Position numbers and translations under genes: made by a program. From positions 7,334,750 through 7,398,749 of the forward strand of contig JABACO010000012.1 of NCBI GenBank assembly GCA_013339895.1: a DNA stretch of 64,000 bases. The letters are read 5' to 3'. This stretch comes from Ephydatia muelleri (Eukaryota > Porifera > Demospongiae > Spongillida > Spongillidae). The notes under the pieces are model-generated. The model saw only the letters and a program-made list of their open reading frames with translations, was not told the origin of the DNA and did not search any database. Position 1 is the first letter of the stretch. The number at the start of each line of letters is the position of its first letter. Below, piece after piece: positions 36,855-49,212 of this stretch.

Positions 36855-37205
36855 TCGTGCTCATCTTAGCGTATGTGTGGAGATGGGCCAGGGATTTACT
36901 AGAGACCATAACCATACTAGGCCTGCTGATGTGCTCATTGCAGGGTGGGATAGAGGCAAGCCTGTGTCACTTGATATCATGGTGGACATCAATTACATCA
37001 CCACTCACTCTAATTGTGTCGAATGGCAGCTGCAGAAGCCCTTGCAGCTGAGACATGCAAGCACCACTCCAATGGACCGAAGTGTCAGGAGTTGGGGTGG
37101 ACTTGTGTTCCTAAAGCAGTGGAAACATTTTGGGAACTGGGGTAAAGAAGATCGAAGTGTCTTCACAAACGCTGGCCTCTCACCTTGCCATCAACTTATC
37201 CCTTC
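36855..37205 (+). mobile_element. LINE 3' part, endonuclease-like segment
   Basis: Begins immediately after the tail of the preceding LINE. Forward strand has NHTRPADVLIAGWDRGKPVS, LDIMVDIN and later WKHFGNWGKEDRSVFTNAGL. Another 5'-truncated copy, placed tail to head with its neighbour. Confidence 0.7.
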
Positions 37206-37542
37206 CTAAATGTCAGCACCAATGGCACAATCGCCCCAATTAGTCCCCGCTGCCAACGTCTTGATGACATCAGCCATGCACTATCATAACATTGCCATAA
37301 ACATTTTAGCAGAAACAGTATATGTAAACCCATGCACAGTTTTAATTAAATTATATCTGTCGTGTTTGCAAACTACTGCAGTGAACTTTCAATTCTCTTT
37401 TCTGTTGCTGCTTGGTGGGGTTCAAAGGCAGGTTGAGCTTACTGAGTACAGGTGCATTATGTCAAGCTTGCATTGAAGAGAAGGTACTGTCCTATTACTC
37501 CTGGCACACATTTAACATTCTATAGAGAGGGGAAAAAAATGG

Positions 37543-39417
37543 TTACCTCTCTGCTACTAACACGCCAGTGAAGAAGTGGGTATGCAACTCGGTAGTGTAC
37601 CATTCAATGCTTTTATTAGGGATATATGGATCAATCTGTTCAGTGGCATTGACTGTCTCCTGTCCAATACAATACGTATCTGGCTGGAATCGAACTTGCA
37701 ATGCACAACGGTAGTGCTTCCCCATGACCATATGCTCACTCATGTACACTCCTTTGTAGTCACAATACCGAACGGTAGGGCTTAAAAATATCTTATTTGT
37801 TGGATCGAAAGTTTCTTTAGTGCCAGTGTGGTCGTTGCGACGCGAAAAGGAACCCTGAATGTGGCCTTCACGCACTGCAATTTTTCCACCAAGATAAGTT
37901 GATGAGCCAGGGGACAGCAAATGGCCAGTAATCAGAAGATCTGAAACATAGTCAAATTTTGTCCCATGGTAGCATATGTGCCATGACTCAAAACCCTTCT
38001 TGCTGATTACTGAAGACTTCAATACTTTAACGCCAATCCTTGCAAAGCCAACAGGTAAAATATAATCACTGCCTGCTCGTTTATACACCATTGAATCTCC
38101 CCTGAGCCTGTGGCAGTCATTACAAAAGCACCTATCAGCGTCTTGCATATGAAAATCTTGAAATTGGTAACCTGTGTTTAGAAATTTATCAACCAAGACC
38201 TTAAAGCAGCGCTGCCAATAAGGACAATCGGATGCATTCTTTGCTGTGACTCCTCTGACTATGGATAGGGATTTTGGTACCTCTTCAGTTGCCGTCTTCG
38301 TGCTGCGTGTGACAGCAGCTGGTGGGTTTGAAGAGGGCTTACGAGGAAGCACAGGGCTGACAGAACTTGGTGAGGCTGGCTTGCTCCACACCCTTGGCAG
38401 CTCCACACTCACCCGTGGCCACCAATCGGCTCTGCTTTCGTCCACACACACAGCACCTGCTACAATGCTGGATACCTCCATAAGCTCTGCGTCGTATGTG
38501 CCCTGCCCCCCTCCTCTTACGGCAGTGATCCGCATCAGAGTGGCTGATTCTCTAGGGGAGGGCAGTGTCTTGTAGTCACACCCAATCACAAGGCACCCAA
38601 CTGCGGCCAAAGGGTCACCCCGACCAAGATGCTTGAGCAGTCCAATCGAGTCTGGTCTGCCAATGTTGGTGATCTTGTGCTCAGTGCGCACGCTCGTAGC
38701 CAGATTGTGAATTCTCCACAGCGGAACCATGTCCATCAACGTCTGAGGGAAGGGACCTTCTGTTGTGGTCACCTCGACACACCTGACACGGCCCAGCATG
38801 CGAAGGGAGCAGGTGAGTGGGGGATCCCCTTCAGAAACCTTCCCAATTCGGGCCAGTACAGCATCCATTCCTGCACCGAGGGTGTCCTTGTAGTTGCAGA
38901 CCATCACGAGATGCCCCGTTGCCCTGGTAACATCCCCCGCACCCAAGGCGCTTAGGAGGGAAACGGTGTCTGATCGGGAGATGCTCTCGATGTTCACATC
39001 TCCTTCGCTCAAGCAGTTCCGGATCGTGTCGAAATTGTGAATGCGCCACAGCGGGACTAAGTCCGGAAGGCGCCTGGCATGCGGGAAAGGGTCGGCAGTG
39101 TTGACATCTTTGATGCGGCACTTGCACAGCACGATCAACTCTGCGTTCAAGGTCTCCTTGCCTGTGGGATCGGCAAACACCTTTTCGATGCGGACAAGGG
39201 TAGCTTCCCGAAGGGTTTTGGGGTCGATTTTGTAATCAGCAGCAAGAACGAGACGACCCGTCGCCAAAAGAGGGTTTGTGCCTCCTCCCAGATGGCGCAG
39301 AAGGGAGATAGTGTCAGGTCTAGCGATGTTAACGATGTTCTGCGTTGATCCTGAGCAGGTCCCGAGGTTGTGAATCCTCCACAACGGGATTACCTCTCCG
39401 AGAAAAGTGTCCGCCAT
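37543..39417 (-). CDS. Triple WRIHN-repeat protein with ADP-ribosyltransferase-like C-terminus
   Basis: Intronless, 624 residues from an ATG in a strong context (CAAATGGCGG); a longer frame starts at TTG and is not preferred. PLWRIHN occurs at residues 11, 122 and 232, heading three repeats of 110-111 residues with shared blocks (I.R.D.ISLL..LG.GD, ATG.LV...DYK, RI..V). I do not recognise this repeat. A Ser/Pro-rich linker (340-390) leads to a C-terminal domain: a Cys cluster (CFCNDCHRL, 430-438), WHICYHGT (479-486), REGHI, IFLSPTVRY, IGQET, DPYIPN and EWYTTE. The HGT-Y-E layout recalls PARP/ART folds, and the block order resembles the C-terminus of neuralized-like NEURL4-type proteins from memory. 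ADP-ribosyl transfer is inference. Possible poly(A) signal ATTAAA at 37341-37346 on the minus strand. Confidence 0.75.
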   Translation of the reverse strand: MADTFLGEVIPLWRIHNLGTCSGSTQNIVNIARPDTISLLRHLGGGTNPLLATGRLVLAADYKIDPKTLREATLVRIEKVFADPTGKETLNAELIVLCKCRIKDVNTADPFPHARRLPDLVPLWRIHNFDTIRNCLSEGDVNIESISRSDTVSLLSALGAGDVTRATGHLVMVCNYKDTLGAGMDAVLARIGKVSEGDPPLTCSLRMLGRVRCVEVTTTEGPFPQTLMDMVPLWRIHNLATSVRTEHKITNIGRPDSIGLLKHLGRGDPLAAVGCLVIGCDYKTLPSPRESATLMRITAVRGGGQGTYDAELMEVSSIVAGAVCVDESRADWWPRVSVELPRVWSKPASPSSVSPVLPRKPSSNPPAAVTRSTKTATEEVPKSLSIVRGVTAKNASDCPYWQRCFKVLVDKFLNTGYQFQDFHMQDADRCFCNDCHRLRGDSMVYKRAGSDYILPVGFARIGVKVLKSSVISKKGFESWHICYHGTKFDYVSDLLITGHLLSPGSSTYLGGKIAVREGHIQGSFSRRNDHTGTKETFDPTNKIFLSPTVRYCDYKGVYMSEHMVMGKHYRCALQVRFQPDTYCIGQETVNATEQIDPYIPNKSIEWYTTELHTHFFTGVLVAER

Positions 39418-39849
39418 TTGCTTTTTCTCAGTTCTGCTATCACGTGCCCAGCATGTCAGACATTTGCGGAGAGATGAATCCAAAACGCAGTTCAGTTAGT
39501 TTTGATTCTGATTAAATGTTGTATATGAACTTCCATTAATAAAAATATTTGCCTTGCTGGCATAGACCATATAGATCAATAGCCTTACGTAATGTTATTG
39601 ATCTAGTATGAAGCACAGTCTGAAATAATTTTTAAAGCGAGCTGGTGCTACTAAGGCCAGCGGCGTCTTATGACGCTGGACCAATATATCTTTTATTCAC
39701 TAGACAGCCGGCTTGATATGACGGAAAGTTTATATGAGCTTGAGGAAGTCGTAACATAGCGAGGGTATGAATATGTCCTTGGATTAAATAAAGCACGTAT
39801 CTAATGAGACTATAGCTGTTGCCACTGAGAATAGGTAGCTATTGCTCAA

Positions 39850-40180
39850 TGGTCATGCATGTGAGATTTTGGGATGGGAGTGTCTTCCTGTTGTAGTGGA
39901 CTCCTTTGGAGCCTGGGGGAGATAAAGCAGCCAAAACCTTTTCTAGACTGATGGGCTTCTAGGTTTACAGCACAAACCAGATTGGGCAAGACCATAGTTT
40001 TGTCCCACCTGTATGGCAAGCTGAGCTGCTCTCTTGTTCGCTCCAATGCTAAAAGCCTTTCTAGCACGATCCAGCCCTGTTGTCTCACAGATGATATTAG
40101 TGTTTGATTTGTTTATAGTACTTCGTGTATATTTGTACGAATAGTTATTTACTTTCATATCTCGGCAAAAAATAAAAATC
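39850..40180 (+). mobile_element. LINE 3' end fragment
   Basis: Forward strand shows LGWECLPVVVDSFGAWG, then in another frame IVLSHLYGKLSCSLVRSNAK, followed by an A-rich stretch (AAAAAATAAAAATCAC, about 40168-40183). Broken 5'-truncated copy. Confidence 0.65.
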
Positions 40181-41630
40181 ACTATCAACTGGATCGTTGG
40201 GCATATGGGCATCGATCTATTTGTGTGCTAATTTTCAGGTTCCGAGACTTGGTCAGAAAGAATGCAGGTCAGGCATGCAGCAATGACACGGTGATTTATA
40301 ATAATTATGATTATTATTTTAGCCCTGTACATGGCCAGGATCTTTAATAACACTTGACTATCGTTTCCTAGCTAACTTCAGAAAGTCACTAACGCCTTCC
40401 AACAACGCCTGCACGAATGAAAACCAAGGTACAAATTTAGATAGAGCTTTTCAAATAATCCCTTAGAGCACATATGCCAATAGCTTTGCCATATGCATGG
40501 GGAGATACTTTCGTCTCGTTTATGGGCTACCGTGTGGGACCAATGTTGTTAATAAATGCATTATTACGTAATTCTATAGTATCTGCATGCATTAAAGTAC
40601 GTGCAACCACAATATTGTCAGCAGTTGTCTGCGTTTATCATAAGAGCGGACAACATATTATTTTTTTTAAAAAGAACAATTCCTATCCCAAGGTCAACAT
40701 AATTCATGACAACAGTACACTGTTAAAAAAAAGGGTGTTACCGCAACACACTTAGGGGTGTTCGTACGCCTGTTTAGGAATAACACCCCATGGAGTGTGT
40801 TACAGCCAACACCCCTGAAGTGTAGCCATTACACTCTATTGGGTGTTGACACAGATACCAATATCTCGTATACATGCACCGTAAATTGATGATCCCAACA
40901 TTTAATTAATAAATACAAAGAACACATATATGAATAGTATTTACAGTATGAGACGTGTCTGCCCTTAAAAATCTGACGGACGAGACCATACTGTAACAAT
41001 AGCAAGGTTAACTGTACTGGTCGTTATCGAAACCTTGGTTGGGCTTGTCCATTTAGTCTTATGAACTTTCTGAAATAAAATAGGGGGTGTATTTGAACGT
41101 GAAAAGGGATTTAGATGTACCTCGATTCCTTAAGCAGTGGCCCATACAGTGATGTAGCGTACGCTGTAGTAGCTGGCTAGCAAGCGGTAGTATATTCTTA
41201 CCACAAAGAACTCGATGCACTCTCTTCAAAGCGCTCAACTTTTGTAACTCGAACGACGCATCGCTAAACGTTGGAAGAAACAACTGGGTTAAAACAAAGC
41301 AAAAAAATCACCATGCAACCTACCTTTCACGAACAGATCTCGAACGTGCTATAATTACACGGCCAATAAGAACCGCCTGCGTTACGAAAGCGTTATTTAT
41401 CGCTTGCGTCACGGATGGGTTCGAAACGGCGTATCGCAGGCGATCGTTGTGAAGTTACGATACGGAGGCTATGATCTTACCGAATACGGTAGCGTGTAAA
41501 AATTTTGCGTAACGCAAACGTAATGCTCCGTGACGCTGGCGATTTAGCAAAAAGGTGTTACGTGTGCTGTACGCAAGCGTATCGGACTGTACCCTATTAT
41601 AGCCTGCAACCACAGTCGCACGTGAGAAAG

Positions 41631-41940
41631 ATGGCTGCTCAATGTCACTGTGATGTTTATCTGAAAGAGTTTGACTATAAATACAGATATGAAAGGCATG
41701 TGTAAAGACCACATTCCACAAAGGCAAGGTTCGTCTGATGGAAATTGTGCCTCAACTGAGAATTTGGAAGCTGTGCTTGAATCTGGAAATGTTGATACGG
41801 GTGGATCCTCTACTGTAACCAAGAGTCATAGTCCTTCAGCAATTGCTAGCGACAAATTATCACTAGCTATAGGGGACGTGGACACTGGCCATCACGCGAC
41901 GAAGCGGAAAAGGATTCAGACTCTCTAGTTCTGATTCAGG
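41631..41940 (+). pseudogene. C2H2-like zinc-finger exon, interrupted
   Basis: An ATG in a good context starts MAAQCHCDVYLKEFDYKYRY, then ERHV and a stop. The next frame continues with a plausible histidine segment (KDHIPQRQG) and an acidic/serine stretch to KRKRIQ. A candidate donor (CAG|GTGGGA) lies at about 41939. The region 41330-41630 just upstream is unusually CpG-rich and could be a promoter. It may be the first exon of a transposon or host gene; the finger itself would need a frame change, so it is probably decayed. Confidence 0.35.
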
Positions 41941-42010
41941 TGGGAATATTTCGATATGATTGTGTAACATTACTATGAATTTGTGTGCACTGTAGCCAAT
42001 ATTCTAAGCC

Positions 42011-42152
42011 TCACAAATAGCAGTGCCAATAAAGAGGGCCAGTACCATCCATTTTTATCTATGGTGACTGTTGATTATTATGTATGCCATTGCAGTCACC
42101 ATAGATAAAAATGGATGGTACTGGCCCTCTTTATTGGCACTGCTATTTGTGA
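42011..42152. repeat. Perfect 59-bp inverted repeat with 24-bp spacer
   Basis: Arms 42011-42069 and 42094-42152 are exact reverse complements by eye. No TSD or transposon end motif is seen, so it looks like a local snap-back duplication rather than a MITE. Confidence 0.9.
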
Positions 42153-42587
42153 TGGGTTTGAACCTCAGAAGATTTAATCATACAGAGATGTGTGTCACCG
42201 ATTTGCAAGGGCTACAGCATGATGTGGAGAACCCCCCCCACCCCCCCCCCCCTCGAAAATTCACCTGATACTGCACCTTCCTGACAGCATGTTGAGGTTT
42301 GGGCATACATCTTCATTCAACACAGAAAGATAAGTTCCACAATGTGCATGAGGCTCAGATATTGTATGGAACATATTGTGTTTCAGGTGTGAGAGCTACA
42401 ATTCTGTAATATGGTCACGCAATGTATAAAGCAACAGACAGGCCCCTAGCAAGGATATTGCTACTGCTTTTGCTGTACTGTACAAGGAAGTATTAGATTT
42501 ACCTTTTTCGGCATTGCTACAATACATCTGAAGGTCTGATATTCCTTGAGACTGGGTTAATTGTAAAGCTTAATTTTTTACTTGCAG

Positions 42588-42695
42588 ATTGGTGAGGACC
42601 TTGTCAGCCTTTACCACACCAAAGAAGAAGTGTTTTTAGATGGTGAAGTCCAAGAATGTGGGAGTGGAATTCATAAACATGGAACACTACGAAAG
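42588..42695 (+). other. Exon-like segment, function unknown
   Basis: An open block (GEDLVSLYHTKEEVFLDGEV, then QECGSGIHKHGTLRK) bordered by TTGCAG and GGTAATA splice signals. No family recognised. It could belong with 41631-41940. Confidence 0.3.
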
Positions 42696-43089
42696 GTAAT
42701 AATATGAGTATGAATATGATGTACAAAAATAAATGCATTATGTTCTTTGTGTGTTTTTTGTGATGAAACTAATTTTTTGTCTCTGTTATTCCATTGTTAT
42801 TTACTCAATGTGTGTATATATATGTACATATTTGTACATGTTTCATAATTTTTAAATGTGTGTAGGTGTGTGTGTTTTCATGTGAGCATTTGTTTATACA
42901 GGTATATGTTTGATTGTGAACTTTGCATATTTTTTAGTGTTTAGCTAGACCAAAAGCTCCAATGGCTTCAGTACCGATTACATTGATGATGTCATAAAAA
43001 GAAATAGATGCAAAGTTCACTGTTCTGTTGCCACATGGAATGTCAACTTGACACCAGTCAGTGCAATGGGGTAGAGCTCTTTCTAGTGC

Positions 43090-43735
43090 TCAGCAGTCTC
43101 GCATGGCAACCAGACTGATAAAAGTCACATGATACCCTCCAAAATGATGTTCAAATGGCATTGAGGAGTGCCTGTGTATACAATAGCACATGTGAAAATA
43201 AAACCCTACCCTGCTATTGACAGGCACATCACATGATCTTCGTGGCAACCAGTCTGGTCCAAGTCACATGATTCCCTCCATGGCAACCTTTGATGATGTA
43301 CAAGGGTAAACAGCCATCACGAGTGCCTGTGTACAAAAATGAAACCCCACCCAGCTATTCACTCACCTCTCGATGAGATCACACCCGTCACATGATCTCC
43401 ATGGAGACCACACACATCCAAATCACATAATCCCCTCCATGGCAACCTTTGATGATGTACAAGGGTAAACAGCCATCAGGAGTGCCTGTGTACAAAAATG
43501 AAACTCCACCCAGCTATTGATGATGAGATCACACCCATCACATGATCTCTATGGAGACCACACACATCCAAATCACATGATCCCCCACCTTTGAAGGGGT
43601 AAACAGCCTTCAGGAGTGCCTGGGTATACAATGAAACAAAACCCTACAGGTACATCACATGATCTTCATGGCAACCAGTCTGGTCCAAGTCACATTATTC
43701 CCTCCATGGCAACCACTGATGATGTAAAAGGGTAG
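43090..43735. repeat. Long-period tandem repeat, about four copies
   Basis: Units of about 120-190 bp with GTCACATGATTCCCTCCATG, GATGATGTACAAGGGTAAAC and GGAGTGCCTGTGTACAAAAA, with internal deletions between copies. Confidence 0.85.
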
Positions 43736-45227
43736 CTGTGAAAGTATAAAGGATATTAATCTATGTGCAAGATTATTGAGTTAACTTAAAAGTGCAATAT
43801 CACTCAGTGGTCCCAACAGCCAACTCCTCACCCTCTAAAACCTTGTCTGCATCAGGACTTTTCTCTGTTGTCTCTACCTTTACCAATTTGTGTTCCCTAC
43901 CCTCTCAGACTACTTGCTTCTCCCTCCCACTTTCACTATAGCCTCTCCCTCCCATTCACCTGCTTGTCAACATGCCATGAGTGGTACACATCTATATTAT
44001 TATTATCTTACATAAACATACCATAAACAAAGGATAACCCACATACGCTTTCTTAATAAGAGTTACAAGGAAGAGCAGATAAAAAAAATGTGGCAAGCAA
44101 ACTACAATGTACAAGATACACATGAACGACCAACACAACCAATCTGTTCACATACTTTTATGTTAACATGACTCTAAGTACTGATAACTTTTGGCTGTGC
44201 CGGTAGCATGCCATCAAAAGTTTGATATAGATGCATTTTTTAAGCAGTTACAATTAGTAACATAAATCAAAATGGCAAAAGGAATAAGCACTCAGTCAGT
44301 GTACAGCAAAATGATCAGGTACAGTAGTTGATCCAGTGTTGACTTCACACAAACAGCTAAAGGTGGGTAATTTCTGATTATCCTGGATGTCTAGAATATA
44401 GAACTGTCCAAATGTAAGGAATGCTAGAGAAGATTTAGGATACTCTATATTGAAGGCGAAGTATGCTCCATACAAAGACTTGATAGCCTCTCATCTCTAC
44501 CAGGATCTCTTGTTCAGTAACAATAAAAATCTGTGAGACTGCAGAGTCATGATTGAGTAGGGGAAGTTTTGTCCTACAGTTTGTACTGCCTGTTCTAGTT
44601 GGGTGCTAATCTGTCAGGAAATGTTTTTTCAATAGTTTTTGCTCACTCCCTCCTCCTCACCACAAAGCCCCTTAGTATTTAGAAAACTCACAGAAATTCG
44701 GAGAACAACGTTGATATTTTCGCTCGCATATTTCCGGGGCATAAGTCTCCCGACTTTCTGCCTCTTTATTTGCCAGTCTGTACACTTTAGGAATCAACAT
44801 TATCCACCTCTCACTTACCACTTCCTCATTGTCTGTGCCAACAATAGGCACCAGTTCCCTCCAAAGCTGAAGGGTACAAAATACTTCATGAAGATTGTGT
44901 GTCTATTAATATTTCAATGCATGTTCAGAACTCGTTTTGAATGACAAACACATGACTGTATGTGCATCACCTTTAAATTTATTAATGCCTCTTACCACCC
45001 AGCCCCCATCCTCCTAAAAAACTTTTATTTCTTTCCTACCTACCCCATCCTTTCTACTCCTCCCCACATTCAGCCCCCCAGCCCACTCCATAAAGAATAT
45101 CTGCATCAGTGGATGCCTGTCGTTCCACCATACCCCCTCCCCATCTTTCTTACACCTCCCCAATCCAATTCTCCTACCTCCCTAATCAACACTATCCATC
45201 TTCCCTACCCTCTTTCCCCTCCAGCCT
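43736..45227. other. Non-coding, partly pyrimidine-rich
   Basis: No gene found. The right third (about 44960-45230) is rich in CCCTCC/TACC tracts on the plus strand. Open frames there have biased composition and no motif. Confidence 0.5.
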
Positions 45228-45527
45228 CCAGCCTTGAAGACAAGTAAATATGTAAGTAATGTAACTCAATTGGGGTTATCTTGTTTTGCTGTTTTGTTTT
45301 GTTTTGTAAAGCAGGAGAAGGACAAGAGATGGTGTACTGTACTGCAGAAGTTTCCTCCCCCTTACATCTCCTATATCATCCTCCCATCATCTTTATAGTA
45401 CACCCTCTCTTGTCCTTCTCCTGCTTTACAAAACAGAACAAAACAGCAAAACAAGATAACCCCAATTGAGTTACATTACTTACATATTTACTTGTCTTCA
45501 AGGCTGGAAACTTCTGCAGTACAGTAC
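45228..45527. repeat. Interleaved inverted duplications (A-B-A'-B')
   Basis: Segment A (45228-45329, 102 bp) reappears inverted at 45406-45507 with one mismatch. Segment B (45334-45355, 22 bp) reappears inverted at 45506-45527. The order is A, B, A', B', not the B', A' order of a simple hairpin. Confidence 0.85.
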
Positions 45528-46668
45528 TGACTTGAGGCGCTTCTGCTATTATCCACCTCTCACTACTACTGCTACTATCCTCCTCAGTGCAAATGTGTCC
45601 TTCATCACTTTTCTTATCACCTTAGAGCTTGGATGAGGTTTCTTCCATTCCACTAGCCCCATCTCAACTTTCTGCTCAAATGTGTCAGTATCATCTACTG
45701 AATCTATCCAACATGACTTGATGAATAAAATGAGCTCAAACCTTGTTCCTTTTCACCATCATTATGCATACTTGTACACTCCTCTGCACTCTGCACACTT
45801 CCTTCTTGTGCACTCCCTGCACTTGCACCCTTCCTGCTTGTACACTCGCTGATTCTGATCCAACTGAAGGCCGTCACATGTTTCCGAAACTTCATTCGTA
45901 ACTGCTGCTTCCAAGTTCCCTGAAAAAAAAAATTGTTTCATTAATGCATAGGTTGCATTGCTGTATGCACTACATTCTGATCACTTACATAGCCAGTTCC
46001 GATTGTGTCCTGGCTTCATACTTAGTGACTAGTTTCAGACACACAGCAGTATAATCCTACATAGAGGGACAAATCATGCACATCAAAAGTTAAAGTGCCA
46101 AAACATGACAAAGTTATGTATACGCTACATTGCAATGAATTTTCACTGAATTGAAACAACTCACACATGTACCTCTGACATTGGCTACATAGTATACCGC
46201 ATCATCTGAATCACTAGTGCAGTACTTTAGCCTACCCTTAAGGCAGGTGGGCAGCATTCGATTTCATCCAGGATATTTCTAGTTCTCGCTATCAGGGTCT
46301 GCATGTGGCATAAATAGGCATACGTAACCGTGCATGACTGCATTAACACATTTAGCACACACCCATGTCAAGCTGCAACCTGTGAAATAATGTGAGGGCT
46401 GGGTGTGGTCTAAATAGAATCCAGATGACACCGACAGCTGTGCTACTCACTCTCAACACAAAGCGGCATTGTAGGATAATAAACAAGCTTTCATGCTGCT
46501 TGCATCCAAATTAAAGTTAAGCTATGGTATAAGCATGCATACCGGTATTACTTGAGTAGGCCTATCGTATAAACACCGCGGTGCACATACATGAACACTG
46601 CATGCAAGCCTTCATAAACACAGCGAGGCTGCATTACGTAATTGTACAAATGCACTAGCTGCACGATA
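45528..46668. other. Intergenic, weak cysteine-rich frame only
   Basis: On the minus strand near 45735-45900 a short frame contains CKCRECTRRKCAECRG after a plausible acceptor. It matches nothing I know. The rest shows no features. Confidence 0.3.
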
Positions 46669-46672
46669 CCGG

Positions 46673-49212
46673 TGTTGCGGTACAGTTTATTCTGGGATAT
46701 TTTATCTGCCCGGATAATTCACGCTAGGATATTTTATCCTGCCGGATATTATGTCCTGGTATATTTTATCCTACCCTAGGATAAACTATCCCTAGGATAC
46801 TTTACCCTACCCGTATTTACTACACTATATAGAATTTGTTTATCCTGGATGTAGGTGATGTATAAACGCATATAATGTTACATGTATTATTATTTTAAAA
46901 TCATTAAAATAATTTAATTTTTCATAAAACACGTATATACTAAAACTGAGATTCACTGTAAAATTACATTTTCAAAATGACTGTTTATGTTTGTTATATA
47001 AATGGACTCTTTTTCACCCATTCTGCTTGATGCCACCCTTGGAGAGTGTCTTAGCCATTTGAAGGTAATCCCAGATGGTCTAAAAATCTAAGTAAGATTT
47101 CAAAACTTTTAAATATATACACGCACAATACCATTATTACCTATACATGTACATGGAGAGTGCCACGTTTTGCATTGTATTGTGCCTTTTGTCGTTGCTG
47201 AGCTCGCTCAATGTTTTTAAGGACCTTCTGATGGTATTTCTCCCGGATTGCTAGTAGATTACCATAAGTTTCTTCCATATCATATGTACATGTGTTCTCG
47301 CCTGTGACATTAGTGGTTGCCTTGCAGCTGAATTCATGATCGATTGCTATACGAGGGTTACGATTGTGGGGCTAAACTGTGAAGAATCCTGCTTTGCTAT
47401 GCGATAAGCATACAAGGCTGCATCTATATTTTCATTCCAGTTTTCTTTAGCCTCTGAAAATTTGATCAAAGCCCTTGTCAGTGTTTGATTAGTGTGCTCA
47501 TCCAAACCATTAGTTTGAGGGTGATAGGGACTGCTAATTTTGTGCTCAATCCCTGTCAGCTTAAAAAACAGCTGAAAAGAATAATAAACAATGATGGTTT
47601 AAATGCATGAAACTATTGAAAATTACCTTGAAAGTTGATTTACAAATTCCCTTCCCTGATCTGATATGATGATGTCAGGCCAGCCATGACGACAAAACAC
47701 TGTAAATAAGAAATCAGCAACACCAACTGCTGTCTTATCTTTAAGTGGAGCACCTTCAGGCCACTTTGAGAAGTAATCTTATTTTTCCTACACGTTTCAG
47801 GTAATGGACCTACAAATATGAGAATGATTGGACATAAAAACGTTCTCTAGAGAGCGTTGGTGGTGTATAGGATTAGGCAATGATGGTGTAAAAAACAAGG
47901 AAACAAGGGTCTAATCAGTAATACAACAATCTTATATGTTGCACACATGCAATATATCCTACAAATGTGCTAAAAATAGGATTATTACATTATCTCATAT
48001 TACTGATAAGACCCTTGTTTCCTTGCCTTTTACACAATCATTGCCTAGGAATCCTATACACCACCAAAGTACACTTAGAGAATTTTCTTTTTTGTTAACT
48101 TATTAAATATATATACCTATCATTATTGAATACACATATGTTACATACACACAATACAATACCTATCAGATCAATGCCTATTTGACTCCATACTTTGCTT
48201 GGAACTGGAATGGGGTGAAGTTCAGCTTTCTTCCCCTCAACTTTTGCATTGACCCGCTGACATACATCACATCGTCTGCAGTACTGGTCTACATCTCTGT
48301 TAAGTCCTTTCCACCAGTATGTTTGTCCGATCTGCAACAACATCAGAAACACAATAGTAAATGAACTATACATTTTAAAAGTAATTTAAGGTCATGCCTA
48401 TTTATGATACTTCTGGTGCATACTGTATATGGCAATGTAACACCATAAAAACTTTACATGGGTATCTAGCAACATATGTGTTAAAAGGTGGTGTAATAGA
48501 CAAAATGACTACCAGACATGCATGTTCGATGCACTAAATGTTTGGTCTTTTTCACACGTACGTCCTCTATTTGTAAGGCATTCTATAAAAGTACTCTGTT
48601 GCATATCAATGCAATTTTATTCGGGGCATTCAAGTGCATGCTTGTACAAGACCATTTTTTGCACCACTCGATACGCTTAAAGAAATTAAACAAGAGCTAG
48701 ATCTCCGGAGTGGACTCCTTACGTTATTTTGCGACATTCAGTCACTCAGTCACTTACCTTAGCTCGCGTCTTGTCCCTGCCGTAGTGGCAACCATCAACG
48801 CCATCATGGCGGCATGAATAATATTGGTTCTCTCCTTTTCGTTTGCAATCACCCGTTTGAGACATATCTCATTCACTGCATCTGTTGCTCTGTAATACAG
48901 CAATCGTTCTTTCAGCACAAAGATAGCAGCTTGCTGGCGTATTCTCCGTTTCTCGTTTGCTGTAGCTCCAACAGGATACACACGTGAATCCCGAAGGTCA
49001 CCACCCTCTTTACAAGAATTGAGATAGTCAACCAACACGCTATACCGTTTCTCGTCGATATGCGAAGACATTTTCAAGCCGAACAACCAACACGTGTTAT
49101 GGCGGATAAAGTCCTAGGGTAGGTTAAAATATACTATCCGACCGGATAAAAAATACTCGCACATTTTATCCCCCCGGATAAAATATTCGGGAGGATAAAA
49201 TATGCTGTGACA
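46673..49212 (-). mobile_element. Ginger-like DNA transposon (family G1) with defined ends
   Basis: 2540 bp with ends TGTTGCGG at the left and TGTCACAG (reverse strand) at the right, and CCGG on both sides (46669-46672, 49213-49216) as a 4-bp target duplication. Minus-strand exon-like blocks: N-terminal part (about 48754-49075), zinc-binding H2C2 region (WWKGLNRDVD, CRRCDVCQRVNAK), integrase core (DIIISDQGREF), then ISSPYHPQTNGLD and an AYRIAKQDSSQFSP-like end near 47390. TGT ends and 4-bp duplications fit the Ginger group of gypsy-integrase DNA transposons. Both termini hold arrays of GGATAAAATATCC-like palindromes. Broken; introns appear to separate the blocks. Hosts a 240-bp MITE. Confidence 0.75.
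47843..48082. mobile_element. 240-bp foldback MITE inside G1
   Basis: Arms running from TTCTCTAG ... TTGGTGGTGTATAGGATT at the left pair with AATCCTATACACCACCAA ... TAGAGAA at the right. Arms are about 80 bp with a few mismatches and small gaps around a 70-bp loop. No clear target duplication. Confidence 0.75.
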
